A DNA stretch of 35,093 nt from Verrucomicrobiota bacterium (GCA_023269545.1 JAHFTB010000028.1:1-35093), one strand, 5' to 3'. Counted from the first letter of the stretch, positions 24,440-32,584 are shown. Translations and numbers: made by a program. The notes: generated by a model not told the origin, from the sequence alone.

Positions 24440-25035
24440 TCGGCAGGAGAGATATTTTTTTGCGTATCGACAATCACTGTCTTGCTATGGCCTATGGTCG
24501 TACTTTGTCCGTCTTTATTCAGGGTCATTCGAGTATGTTTATCGATGGCAATGTGATTATTAATTCCTTGTTGCAGTTGAGGCCACTCAGTGAGAAGCAC
24601 ATCGCCAGTTACGGGGTCATAATTTGCCCTGCCCGCCCGTCCGATGGAGCGGGTGACATTTCCATCGGTATCCACATTTTCTTGAGTAATCACGACATCC
24701 CCGATGGCTTCGCCGTGTTGCAAGCCTCGCCGATCCTTTCTTAAGGTAATGATGAGGTGATTGCAGAAGAGGTTAAACTGATCATTCTTGACTGTTACGT
24801 GACCGAAAAATTCCCCGATATTTGTGTTGTTGTTAAAAGTTGCCTCATCTTCAGCGGTGACTTCGGTCTTAGAGGGGCCTTTTTTCGGTTTTTCAGTGGT
24901 ATTCTCGTTACTATTATCAAAGGAATTCAATGAAGGGAAAAAAGATGAAGGTGACGACTGTGCGTGGGTAAGACATACGGGCAGCAGTGTGGAAAGCAGG
25001 GTGAAAAATAATAGAGCCAAGCGACGAGCAATCAT
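24436..25035 (-). CDS. lptA: Periplasmic LPS-transport protein LptA (OstA-like)
   Basis: 199 residues with a signal peptide (LALLFFTLLSTLLPVCLTHA). A Ser/Lys/Thr-rich linker (about residues 26-60) leads to an OstA/LptA beta-jellyroll: EDEATFNNNTNIGEFFGHVT, VKNDQFNLFCNHLIITL, GRAGRANYDPVTGDVLLTEW. LptA forms the periplasmic bridge carrying LPS between LptC and LptD. The linker is longer than in typical LptA. Its ATG overlaps the lptC stop by 4 nt and its stop overlaps lptB, confirming coupling. Confidence 0.88.
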   Translation of the reverse strand: MIARRLALLFFTLLSTLLPVCLTHAQSSPSSFFPSLNSFDNSNENTTEKPKKGPSKTEVTAEDEATFNNNTNIGEFFGHVTVKNDQFNLFCNHLIITLRKDRRGLQHGEAIGDVVITQENVDTDGNVTRSIGRAGRANYDPVTGDVLLTEWPQLQQGINNHIAIDKHTRMTLNKDGQSTTIGHSKTVIVDTQKNISPAE

Positions 25036-25508
25036 TTGGGAGAAGATTTGGAATTGGGAGAATGGGAGTTACCCAGATCGAAATTTAAAATGGTCATTTT
25101 GATTCTGCCTTTGAAACGGGCAAGGCGGTCGTTTGTTTGAAGTACGATAGAGCGGGCGGAAATATCCATGTCCTGACGTTTGATGGTAGCACCATTGTCA
25201 CCGGAAAGAATATTGGTCGGGAGGTCAAAAACGGCCTGAGGCATTTCAATCAGCATAGGGTTATTATTTTCCTCAAAAAAACTGAGTTTAAGATCCTTAA
25301 GTGCCACGTGATCCTCATCCGTTTTGCGAGCGAGACGAGCGTCAAGTTGCATCTCCAGGAAGCCTTTTTCATTATAATAAGGGATCCGAATTCCCAAAAT
25401 ATCTTCGTTGATAGGCACCGGAATATCGAGCTTTCGATTTTCTCCAAAGCTCGTTTCGGCAAGGAGAAATATCGAAAATAATATATAAGATATTCTAAAC
25501 AATTGCAT
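25032..25508 (-). CDS. lptC: LPS-transport protein LptC-like
   Basis: 158 residues from the ATG at 25508. This start begins the hydrophobic MQLFRISYILFSIFLLAET anchor and overlaps the kdsA stop by 14 nt; an upstream start at 25574 would overlap it by 80. The rest is beta-rich (IRIPYYNEKGFLEMQLDARL, MPQAVFDLPTNILSGD, ISARSIVLQT) as in LptC, the bitopic protein that accepts LPS from LptBFG and passes it to LptA. Sequence similarity in this family is low, so position between kdsA and lptA carries much of the argument. Confidence 0.78.
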   Translation of the reverse strand: MQLFRISYILFSIFLLAETSFGENRKLDIPVPINEDILGIRIPYYNEKGFLEMQLDARLARKTDEDHVALKDLKLSFFEENNNPMLIEMPQAVFDLPTNILSGDNGATIKRQDMDISARSIVLQTNDRLARFKGRIKMTILNFDLGNSHSPNSKSSPK

Positions 25509-26316
25509 TGCGGATAGCCTGTAAAGTATGGAGGAGCGGAGCCAATTGAGAAAGCGGGATTTGGTTTGGACCATCGGAAAAAGCTTTTTTCGGATGAGGA
25601 TGAGTTTCTAAAAAAACGCCATCGCACCCGGCGGCTACCGCCGCACGTGCCAGTACGGGCGCCAAGACAGAGTCTCCCGAAGTACTGGTCCCGGCTCCGC
25701 CGGGACGCTGTACGGAATGGGTGGCATCAAAAACAACTTGGTAGTTCAATTTTTGCATCCAGAAGATCGAGCGCATGTCCGCCACTAAATTATTATATCC
25801 AAAAGTCGTGCCCCTTTCTGTAAAAAAATAACTTTTGCATCCGCCTTGCTCCAATTTGCGGGCAATATTTTCGACTTCCCACGGAGCGAGAAATTGACCT
25901 TTTTTCACATTCACCACTCGCCCCGTGGAAGCGGCGGCGAGAATGAGGTCGGTTTGACGACATAAGAAAGCGGGGATCTGGAGAAGATCAATATAGGCGG
26001 CGGCGGCTTCTGCTTCAGCTGGAGAATGGACATCTGTCGTAACAGGAACCCCGATCATTTGTCCTATTTCTTGCAAGAGTTTGCACCCATCCTCTAGGCC
26101 GAGGCCTCGAAAGGACTGGAGGGAGGAACGATTTGCCTTGTCGTACGAAGCCTTAAAAATCCACGAAACGCCTTCTCCGTCGCAAATTTCGCGGATCCTC
26201 CGGGCCGTGCGAATAAGAAAAGGACGGGATTCAATGACGCAGGGGCCTAGGATGAAGAGCAATTGCTTTCCTCCTAGTACTACCCTTTTTCCAATGGAGA
26301 GGGGAGCTCTCTTCAT
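25495..26316 (-). CDS. kdsA: 3-deoxy-8-phosphooctulonate (Kdo-8-P) synthase
   Basis: 273 residues. LLFILGPCVIESRPF, WIFKASYDKANRSS, PVTTDVHSPAEAEAAA, LQIPAFLCRQTDL and FDATHSVQRPGG are the KdsA motifs for PEP and arabinose-5-phosphate binding. The enzyme condenses these to Kdo-8-P, the precursor of the inner-core sugar of LPS. It heads a tight run kdsA-lptC-lptA-lptB, linking Kdo synthesis to LPS export. About 200 nt with a TATAGCG hairpin separate it from murA. No ribosome binding site is evident before its ATG. Confidence 0.96.
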   Translation of the reverse strand: MKRAPLSIGKRVVLGGKQLLFILGPCVIESRPFLIRTARRIREICDGEGVSWIFKASYDKANRSSLQSFRGLGLEDGCKLLQEIGQMIGVPVTTDVHSPAEAEAAAAYIDLLQIPAFLCRQTDLILAAASTGRVVNVKKGQFLAPWEVENIARKLEQGGCKSYFFTERGTTFGYNNLVADMRSIFWMQKLNYQVVFDATHSVQRPGGAGTSTSGDSVLAPVLARAAVAAGCDGVFLETHPHPKKAFSDGPNQIPLSQLAPLLHTLQAIRNAIV

Positions 26317-26450
26317 GGCTGATTTAAAAGAGAAAAGATCAGGACGTTTTGATCACGGACTACGAGAAGGCACGCCTTGGGCCGGTGAGCCCAGTCGTCA
26401 GAGGGACTGATTTTTCCTTGCTTACTCAATAATATGCGCATCTGACTGAA

Positions 26451-26495
26451 GCGATATGGCGGTTCTCATTTTAAAGGAATTCCGCTATATAGCTG
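26451..26495. repeat. Family B hairpin element upstream of kdsA
   Basis: AGCGATATGGCGG (26451-26463) and CCGCTATATAGCT (26483-26495) are inverted with 11 of 13 matches around TTCTCATTTTAAAGGAATT. The right half recurs at 30262-30279 (18 identical bases) and, inverted, at 16653-16680. The element lies between murA and kdsA and could influence their shared transcript. Confidence 0.75.
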
Positions 26496-26516
26496 TAAAA
26501 GGGGAAGAGAGGGATT

Positions 26517-27803
26517 TCAAGAGCCGAGACGATTTTTCGCGGAGGAAGATTTAATCCGTTCGATATGGGCTCCCAGAGAGTTTAACTTTTCGTCAATACT
26601 CTCGTAACCACGATCGATATGGTAGACGCGATTGATTTCGGTAATTCCGTCCGCTTGCAGTCCGGCAAGGACCAGTGCGGCAGAGGCTCGTAAATCACTT
26701 GCCATAACGGGAGCTGCTCCGAGCGAAGATACGCCTCGAATGGAGGCGGTAGCTCCCTCTAGTTCAATGTCCGCTCCCATCCGCTTGAGCTCTGCGAGAT
26801 GCATGAATCGTTGTGGGAAAATATTGTCTGTGATCTTACTCAAACCTTCGGTGGTACTGAGGAGAGCACACATTTGAGCTTGCATGTCGGTAGGAAATCC
26901 CGGATGGGGTTGGGTATGGATCATAATGGGCCGTCGCCGACCATTGTTATTCACTGTGATGGCATCCGCAGTGATGTCTATCCGAAAACCCGCTTCCTTT
27001 AACGCAGCGGTAACACTTTGCAAATGTTCCGGTAGGGTTTGGCGGATGGTAATCCCTTGTCCAAAGATGGCGGCTGCCACCAAAAAGGTGCCTGCTTCGA
27101 TTCTGTCTGGAATTACTTCGTGCTCAGCCCCTTGCAATTCTTTTACTCCTTCAATCACAATCCTAGCAGTTCCGGCACCTTCGATTCGAGCTCCCATTTT
27201 TATGAGGAAATTTGCCAGGTCCAGTACTTCCGGTTCTTCGGCAGCTCCGTCAATTACTGTGATACCATCAGCTAAGACGGCAGCCATCATAATGTTATCC
27301 GTACCGAGTACGGTAGTGCCCTGTTTTCCTCGAAGGCAGATGGTGGATCCTTTTAGGTGAGGTGCCAGGGCTTTAATATTGCCTTCTTGGACTCGGATAG
27401 TGGCTCCCAAAGCTTCAAAGCCTCTGAGGTGAAGATCAATGGGGCGGTCTCCAATGACACATCCTCCAGGCAAAGAGACTGTGGCTTCGCCTTGCCTGCC
27501 CAGCAGCGGACCTAAAATACATACGGAAGCTCTCATCTTCCGGACGATATCGTAAGGGGTTTCGGAACGTATGTTTTCAGCGCGGATCCGGACAGTGCCG
27601 CTGGCTCTTTCCACTTCGCAACCCAATGTGCTCAAAATGGTGAGCATGTAATGGATATCACTCAGATCTGGCACCCGGTGAATGGTGCACATCCCTCGAG
27701 TGAGAAGTGTTGCTGCCAGTATGGGCAGAGAGGAATTTTTGGAACCGCTAATTTTTACCGTTCCTTGAAGCGGTTTCCGACCATGTATCAGCATTTTCTC
27801 CAT
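26517..27803 (-). CDS. murA: UDP-N-acetylglucosamine 1-carboxyvinyltransferase
   Basis: 428 residues. ISGSKNSSLPILAATLLT is the substrate-binding N-terminus. VSLPGGCVIGDRPIDLHL carries Cys115, the catalytic residue alkylated by fosfomycin, so the enzyme should be sensitive. HPGFPTDMQAQMCALL and YHIDRGYESIDEKL complete the family signature. MurA transfers enolpyruvate from PEP to UDP-GlcNAc, the first committed step of peptidoglycan synthesis in the cytoplasm. It starts 7 nt after prmC, in a prfA-prmC-murA run. Peptidoglycan synthesis is therefore expected. Confidence 0.97.
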   Translation of the reverse strand: MEKMLIHGRKPLQGTVKISGSKNSSLPILAATLLTRGMCTIHRVPDLSDIHYMLTILSTLGCEVERASGTVRIRAENIRSETPYDIVRKMRASVCILGPLLGRQGEATVSLPGGCVIGDRPIDLHLRGFEALGATIRVQEGNIKALAPHLKGSTICLRGKQGTTVLGTDNIMMAAVLADGITVIDGAAEEPEVLDLANFLIKMGARIEGAGTARIVIEGVKELQGAEHEVIPDRIEAGTFLVAAAIFGQGITIRQTLPEHLQSVTAALKEAGFRIDITADAITVNNNGRRRPIMIHTQPHPGFPTDMQAQMCALLSTTEGLSKITDNIFPQRFMHLAELKRMGADIELEGATASIRGVSSLGAAPVMASDLRASAALVLAGLQADGITEINRVYHIDRGYESIDEKLNSLGAHIERIKSSSAKNRLGS

Positions 27804-27810
27804 AGGAATT

Positions 27811-28647
27811 CTATTTTTTTGCGGTAATAAATCTTGGGAGGTTTTGATAATCCTTAATAAGGCAAACTTCGCTAAATCTATTTTGCTTTAGTAAGGTTAC
27901 TAAGTCTTCCCCTTGATTGTATCCTATTTCCAGCCAAATTCGTCCTTCCGGAGAGAGATGGTGGGAAGCGGAAGCTATAAAGCGTCGAAAAAGCTCCAGT
28001 CCGTCCGGGCCTCCATCAAGGGCTTGTATGGGATCGTGTTGCACTTCGGGAGAAAGATCCTCGATATCCTTACTGGGAATATAGGGAAGGTTCGCCACAA
28101 TGGCTTGGTAAGGAGTACCGGAAGAGGGGAAAAGGTCTGCCTGTTGCAAGCGGATTCTGTCTTTAACATTATGTTTTGTAACGTTTTCCAAAGCTAATGT
28201 GAGCGCATGCGAACAAAGGTCAGTAGCATCCACAGAGGATTGAGGCAGTTCGAGAGCCAGGGTAGTAGCGATCACCCCGGAGCCGGTTCCAATATCTAAC
28301 ACGGAGACAGGTTGATCGGAGGGAAGGCCGGCGAGTGCCAATTCCAAAAGTTGCTCTGTTTCCGGTCGAGGAATCAGAGCGCGGGAATCGCATAAAAATT
28401 GGCGTCCATAAAATTCCGCGGTGCCTAAGAGATGCTGGAGAGGGATGCGGTTGCCTCGCTGGCGAACCAATTCTCGTAAGGGGAGGAGTTCAGCTTCGTT
28501 CAGGGGACGGTCAAATTCCAGGTAAAGATCGAGTCTTCTTTTGCTTAGCGCATAAGCAAGAAGATGTTCTGCATTTAGGCGAGAGTTTTCGACTCCGCGT
28601 TCGGCCAAATAATCGGTGGCGGAGGTGAGGACTTCCAAAAGAATCAT
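27811..28647 (-). CDS. prmC: Release factor glutamine methyltransferase (PrmC/HemK)
   Basis: 278 residues. The N-terminal helical domain (LAERGVENSRLNAEHLLA) is followed by the SAM-binding motif VLDIGTGSGVIATTLAL. The substrate-binding motif reads NLPYIPSKD where most relatives have NPPY. LEIGYNQGEDLV lies near the end. PrmC methylates the glutamine of the GGQ loop of release factors, speeding termination. It lies 15 nt downstream of prfA, its substrate gene, a widely conserved pairing, and 7 nt upstream of murA. Confidence 0.95.
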   Translation of the reverse strand: MILLEVLTSATDYLAERGVENSRLNAEHLLAYALSKRRLDLYLEFDRPLNEAELLPLRELVRQRGNRIPLQHLLGTAEFYGRQFLCDSRALIPRPETEQLLELALAGLPSDQPVSVLDIGTGSGVIATTLALELPQSSVDATDLCSHALTLALENVTKHNVKDRIRLQQADLFPSSGTPYQAIVANLPYIPSKDIEDLSPEVQHDPIQALDGGPDGLELFRRFIASASHHLSPEGRIWLEIGYNQGEDLVTLLKQNRFSEVCLIKDYQNLPRFITAKK

Positions 28648-28662
28648 TAAATCGGGGGGGTT

Positions 28663-29739
28663 CTACTCTAAGGTAGCACTCCGCAGCCTTTCCTCAAGGT
28701 CATGTGTTTGGAGAACTTCGATCAATTCCTGGATGTTCCCTTCCATAAAGCGGTCGAGGCTATACAGCGTAAGGCCGATACGATGATCGGTGACACGATT
28801 TTGAGGAAAGTTGTAAGTTCGAATTTTTTCCTCCCGTCCTCCGCTGCCAATGAGACTTTTTCTGTGGGCGGAGTATTTTTCTTCCTCTTCTCGACGTTTT
28901 TCCTCCAAAAGACGCGTTCGAAGGATTTGCAAAGCACGTTCTTTATTCTGTTGCTGACTCCGTCCATCCTGACAACGGACGATTTTACCGGTGGGCAAAT
29001 GGAGCACTTGTACGGCGGAATCAGTGGTATTGACACCTTGGCCGCCCGGGCCTCCTGCCCGGCAAACTTCAATGCGGAGGTCTTGTGGACGGATCTCGAT
29101 ATCTACCTCCTGGGCTTCTGGCAGGACGGCTACAGTGGCCGTCGATGTGTGAATACGGCCTTGAGCTTCCGTGGCGGGTACCCGTTGGACTCTATGTACT
29201 CCGCTTTCATAGCGGAGGCGACGAAAGACCTCGTCACCTGATACCTTAAAAACAGCTTCCTTGATGCCTCCTAATTCGCTTTCGCTAATATCCATGGGTT
29301 CCACCTTCAAACCATTGGCTTCCGCATAACGGCAGTACATGCGATAAAGATTGGCGGCGAAAAGGGCTGCTTCCAGACCGCCGGTTCCGGCGCGGATTTC
29401 CACAATGGCATCACGGTCTTCTCCCGGGGTAGGGGGCAGAAGATCGAGCCGAATTTCACGCTCAAGACGTTGAATTTCAGTTTCCAATGCAGGGATTTCT
29501 GCGAACGCTAACTCTGCCATTTCGGGATCAGATCCATTAGCAAGTTCGCGATTTTCACTCAGATGCTTACGGGTGCTTAAGAGAGATTGCCAAGTATCCA
29601 CTAAGCGTTTGATGCGAGCATGTTCGCGCAAGACTTCTCGAGCATGGGCTGCATTTTCAAATAGCCCTTCTCTTCCCACTTCCTTCTCTAGTTCGGCGAG
29701 GCGGGAGGTCTTTTTTTCAATGAGTGGATAGAGATCCAT
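28663..29739 (-). CDS. prfA: Peptide chain release factor 1
   Basis: 358 residues. The catalytic loop GGPGGQGVNTTDSAV and the RF1-type stop-recognition tripeptide PAT in RVPATEAQGRIHTS identify RF1, which reads UAA and UAG, rather than RF2. The N-terminal coiled region and VEIRAGTGGLEAALFAANLY also fit. RF1 is a cytoplasmic protein that hydrolyses peptidyl-tRNA at stop codons. It is followed by prmC and preceded by rpmE, with the 82-bp repeat element at 29878-29959 inserted between rpmE and prfA. The usual in-frame frameshift site seen in RF2 genes is absent. Confidence 0.97.
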   Translation of the reverse strand: MDLYPLIEKKTSRLAELEKEVGREGLFENAAHAREVLREHARIKRLVDTWQSLLSTRKHLSENRELANGSDPEMAELAFAEIPALETEIQRLEREIRLDLLPPTPGEDRDAIVEIRAGTGGLEAALFAANLYRMYCRYAEANGLKVEPMDISESELGGIKEAVFKVSGDEVFRRLRYESGVHRVQRVPATEAQGRIHTSTATVAVLPEAQEVDIEIRPQDLRIEVCRAGGPGGQGVNTTDSAVQVLHLPTGKIVRCQDGRSQQQNKERALQILRTRLLEEKRREEEEKYSAHRKSLIGSGGREEKIRTYNFPQNRVTDHRIGLTLYSLDRFMEGNIQELIEVLQTHDLEERLRSATLE

Positions 29740-29877
29740 GAGTCAGAGTAGGTTTCCTGCTATAAATAAATCATCATCCGAGAAGGGCAGGAATCCCCCC
29801 CAAGGATGGTAAAAACTGCCAAAAACGACGCTAGTACCACTAGTGTTTTACCGGAGTGAAAATCACCCTTTTATTAA

Positions 29878-29959
29878 CTGCCGTTACGCATTTTTAGGAG
29901 CTCTGGGAGCAAAAAAACCATTTTAGCCCACAAGGTTTCCCTTTTTTGCGTCACATCAC
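29878..29959 (+). mobile_element. MITE-like element, copy 2 (82 bp)
   Basis: Ends CTGCCGTTACGC and GCGTCACATCAC, flanked by perfect direct repeats TTATTAA (29871-29877 and 29960-29966). Internal GCAAAAAAACC and GGTTTCCCTTTTTTGC form a sub-terminal inverted pair. It separates rpmE from prfA and has no coding capacity. The left end has two changes from the other copies. Confidence 0.85.
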
Positions 29960-29985
29960 TTATTAAAAAGCAACGAAAAATTATG

Positions 29986-30219
29986 CTAAAGTTTTTTCAG
30001 CTTGACAGCACGAGTTGCACGAACGCTTCCATAACGACGGGCAAATTTTTCAACTCGGCCCGCGGTATCTACAAATTTTTGTTCACCAGTAAAAAAGGGG
30101 TGACAGGCAGCACAAATGCCGATTTTGATGTTTCTTCGTGTCGAGCGGGTTCGATAAGCTGCCCCACAAGCGCAGGAAATCTGAGTTTCTTCGTATTCGG
30201 GATGAATCGCGTTCTTCAT
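29986..30219 (-). CDS. rpmE: 50S ribosomal protein L31
   Basis: 77 residues from the ATG at 30219 (MKNAIHPEYEET); a TTG two codons upstream is less likely. It has four zinc-ligand-type cysteines (SCACGAAYRTRS, GICAACHPFFTG) and the conserved FTGEQKFVDTAGRVEKF, so this is the zinc-binding type A L31. A good promoter lies 16-44 nt upstream of the start. It precedes prfA on the same strand, but a repeat element intervenes. Confidence 0.95.
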   Translation of the reverse strand: MKNAIHPEYEETQISCACGAAYRTRSTRRNIKIGICAACHPFFTGEQKFVDTAGRVEKFARRYGSVRATRAVKLKKL

Positions 30220-30234
30220 AAACAAGAACGGAAC

Positions 30235-30263
30235 ATACTAAATTGGTCGGTAAGCAGCGTCAA
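30235..30263 (-). promoter_or_regulatory. Sigma70-type promoter of rpmE
   Basis: On the minus strand TTGACG, 17 nt, TAGTAT. The -10 box is at 30235-30240 and the -35 box at 30258-30263. It ends about 16 nt before the rpmE ATG, so the leader is very short. The -35 box abuts a family-B repeat (30262-30279), whose insertion may have supplied part of it. Confidence 0.65.
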
Positions 30264-30279
30264 AGGAATTCCGCTATAT
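30262..30279 (-). repeat. Family B repeat fragment at rpmE promoter
   Basis: AAAGGAATTCCGCTATAT is identical to 26474-26491. It overlaps the -35 end of the predicted rpmE promoter. Only the right half of the 26451-26495 element is present here. Confidence 0.7.
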
Positions 30280-30320
30280 CACTTGTTATACAATCTATTT
30301 AAGATAATTAGACTTTTAAT

Positions 30321-31343
30321 TTAAAAAAATGTATTCGTGGGTCTTGGAATGTCGGTAATATCGTGAGGAAATTTCAATAAAATTTTTCCCGAGCGTTTTT
30401 CTTGTTGAGCATGGGAAATAGCCAATTGGAAATCCTGGATGGGATAGGTTTTTTCCACTGGCAAATGCAAGGATCCGTTCTCAACCCATTGAACCAGTTG
30501 ATGAATCACAGCTTGCCGTTCATCCACCGTGAACGAATTCCAATGGGAGGTTCTCCAGAAGCCTTTGAATACAATATTCTTATAAATAAGAAGGGTCTCT
30601 GGGATGGTAAGGGGTTGGCGAGATATGGCTCCATATGTCAGATGAATTCCTCCGGGTGCCAGAGTGTTTGCCAAAGCAAGGCCACTTGCACCGCCGACAG
30701 CATTGAGTGCGAGACGGGGAAGCGCGGATTCATAGAAATTTTTTATGGTTGCTTCGAGATCTTCTTCAATGATCACAGTATCCGCGCCTAACTCCAAAAG
30801 TTCTTCTCGTAAGTCTGCTCTGCGGACCACATTGAGTGTTTTCAAACGCAAACACCGTGCGATCTGAATGACGCACCTGCCCACTGCGGAATTTGCTGCA
30901 TTTTGAACCACCCAACTCCCGGTCGGAAGGGAAAGAATGCTGGTCAGCATCCAGTAGGCGGTGAGGGGGGCCACAGTGATCTGAGCAGCTTGAAAAATAT
31001 CGAGTTCCCGAGGGAGTAAAATGCAGTCATCCGCTTCCGCCAGCCTGGCTTCCGTCCACATTCCGGATGTCCCGGGGAGCACTAGATCACCAGCCTGTAA
31101 AGAGTGGACTCCTTCTCCGCAACGAACAATTCTCCCTACGCCTTCATTTCCTACGACCGCAGGGAGTTCCGGCAGGAGTCCATACTTTCCTTTGATGAGA
31201 AGGAGATCAGCGGGATGAATCGGAGAGGCCTCCATCCGGAGGAGGATTTGCCCCTTGCCAGGCTCGGGCAATTCCACGGTTTTTAAATGCAAGGATGTTT
31301 CGGTTGGCCCAAAGGATTGCAATTGAAGCGTGCGGGCAAACAT
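30321..31343 (-). CDS. MECR/ETR1-type enoyl thioester reductase (MDR family)
   Basis: 340 residues. ASPIHPADLLLIKGKYG, LPAVVGNEGVGRIVRCG and VVQNAANSAVGRCVIQIA are the hallmark of the mitochondrial 2-enoyl thioester reductase group. The Rossmann domain continues with NVVRRADLREELLELGAD. These NADPH-dependent enzymes reduce trans-2-enoyl-ACP or -CoA in the last step of fatty acid elongation. In bacteria this step is usually done by FabI, FabK, FabL or FabV, so this could be an alternative enoyl reductase or a quinone reductase. It is divergent from recF over a 60-nt gap. Confidence 0.85.
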   Translation of the reverse strand: MFARTLQLQSFGPTETSLHLKTVELPEPGKGQILLRMEASPIHPADLLLIKGKYGLLPELPAVVGNEGVGRIVRCGEGVHSLQAGDLVLPGTSGMWTEARLAEADDCILLPRELDIFQAAQITVAPLTAYWMLTSILSLPTGSWVVQNAANSAVGRCVIQIARCLRLKTLNVVRRADLREELLELGADTVIIEEDLEATIKNFYESALPRLALNAVGGASGLALANTLAPGGIHLTYGAISRQPLTIPETLLIYKNIVFKGFWRTSHWNSFTVDERQAVIHQLVQWVENGSLHLPVEKTYPIQDFQLAISHAQQEKRSGKILLKFPHDITDIPRPTNTFF

Positions 31344-31360
31344 AAAGAGTATGCTTGAGA

Positions 31361-31389
31361 ATTATGTTTTGAGTTCGAGTTAGATTCAA
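31361..31389 (-). promoter_or_regulatory. Sigma70-type promoter of the enoyl reductase gene
   Basis: On the minus strand TTGAAT (31384-31389), 17 nt, CATAAT (31361-31366). It is 17 nt upstream of the reductase ATG at 31343. It lies in the divergent gap with recF, whose own promoter must share this space. Confidence 0.55.
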
Positions 31390-31403
31390 CACATTCCTAG
31401 TGA

Positions 31404-32471
31404 GTGCCCGTTATTTCGAAATTAGAAGAAATTCGGCTCATTCAGTTTCGCTGCTTCGAGTCGTTGGTTTTCCGTCCTGTTGCCGGATGTAACTTGATTG
31501 TTGGCCCTAACGCCCAGGGGAAAACGAGTCTCTTGGAAGCCATTTGTGTGCTTCTTCGGTTACAGTCCCCTCGAACCAATATGCTCGGTACCATGATTCG
31601 GCACGGCCAGACTGGGTTTGGTTTGGAAGGGTTTTGTTGCGGGTATCATCTCCAGGTTCGACAGGAAACGGGGCATCGTACGTTCCAATTGGATTCCATA
31701 GAGCAGAAGTTCGCTCGGGAATATCTTTCGGTAGCCCGAGTGGCTTGGTTTGCAAATTCAGATGGAGAGCTCATACGGGGAGGAGGAGGAATGAGGAGAC
31801 GGTATCTCGATTTTCTGGGAACGCAGACAGATCCGGATTATCTGCCCTATTTACGTGCCTATGAACGGGCATGGAAATCTCGCAATCTGCTGCTCAAGGG
31901 CGGAGCTAGTCGCAATGAAGTGCACGCATTTGACGAACCCCTTGCCATTGCTGGCGAAGCCCTCGCGGCTCGTCGTCTGTCACTCGTATGTGAATTGACT
32001 CCTTTGTTTCTTCAGGCGGCAAGTGAGATTTCCGGGAGTGACGAAGTCTTGAGTCTTCATTATGAACCAGGTTTCCAAACGGACTTGCGTAAAGAACTTT
32101 TGGAGAATGAAACGGAGGAACGGCGTCTTCGTTATACTGTAGTAGGCATCCACCGCGATGAGCTCCGGCTTTCCCTGGATGGAGGACGCCCTGTAGCTGT
32201 GTTTGCCTCTGAGGGGCAACAGCGAACCATTGTGCTTGCGCTGAAGCTCGCGCAAGCCCGTCTGCTGGCGACCAGAACGGGTTGTGCCCCCATTCTTTTA
32301 ATGGACGATATTTTTGGAGAATTAGACGTTGGTCGACGTGAGCGTTTGCTGTCCCATCTCCCCAGTGAGGCTCAAAAAATCATTACGACCACTTCCATAG
32401 AAGGAATTTTCGGAGATATTTCCCATGCGTCCTGTTTTCGAATCGAACAAGGCCAATTTACCGAGAACTAA
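31404..32471 (+). CDS. recF: DNA replication and repair protein RecF
   Basis: 355 residues from a GTG at 31404. It has Walker A NLIVGPNAQGKTSLLEAI (P-loop 34-41), the VGIHRDELRLSLDG segment, signature FASEGQQRTIVLALKLAQ, and Walker B APILLMDDIFGELD. RecF is an SMC-like ATPase that with RecO and RecR loads RecA at single-strand gaps. It ends 3 nt before the left direct repeat of the third MITE-like copy. dprA follows after 113 nt. It is not next to dnaN or gyrB here, unlike the order in many bacteria. Confidence 0.96.
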   Translation: MPVISKLEEIRLIQFRCFESLVFRPVAGCNLIVGPNAQGKTSLLEAICVLLRLQSPRTNMLGTMIRHGQTGFGLEGFCCGYHLQVRQETGHRTFQLDSIEQKFAREYLSVARVAWFANSDGELIRGGGGMRRRYLDFLGTQTDPDYLPYLRAYERAWKSRNLLLKGGASRNEVHAFDEPLAIAGEALAARRLSLVCELTPLFLQAASEISGSDEVLSLHYEPGFQTDLRKELLENETEERRLRYTVVGIHRDELRLSLDGGRPVAVFASEGQQRTIVLALKLAQARLLATRTGCAPILLMDDIFGELDVGRRERLLSHLPSEAQKIITTTSIEGIFGDISHASCFRIEQGQFTEN

Positions 32472-32474
32472 TCA

Positions 32475-32556
32475 CTGACGTGACGCACTTTGAGGAGCTC
32501 TGAGAGCAAAAAACCATTTTCACCCACAAGGTTTCTCTTTTTTTGCGTCACATCAC
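32475..32556 (+). mobile_element. MITE-like element, copy 3 (82 bp)
   Basis: Ends CTGACGTGACGC and GCGTCACATCAC, flanked by perfect direct repeats CTAATCA (32468-32474 and 32557-32563). The interior aligns with copies 1 and 2 (TGAGGAGCTCTGAGAGC, AAAAAACCATTTT). The element separates recF from dprA. This copy shows the cleanest ends. Confidence 0.88.
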
Positions 32557-32584
32557 CTAATCACCGCGAACCGCGAATTTTTTT

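Noticed and set aside
26380-26397. TGGGC/GCCCA hairpin between murA and kdsA as a terminator
   Set aside because: No T run follows on either strand, and it lies in the probable kdsA leader.
28702-29241. 179-codon plus-strand frame opposite prfA
   Set aside because: RF1 motifs on the minus strand are unambiguous; the frame is a shadow.
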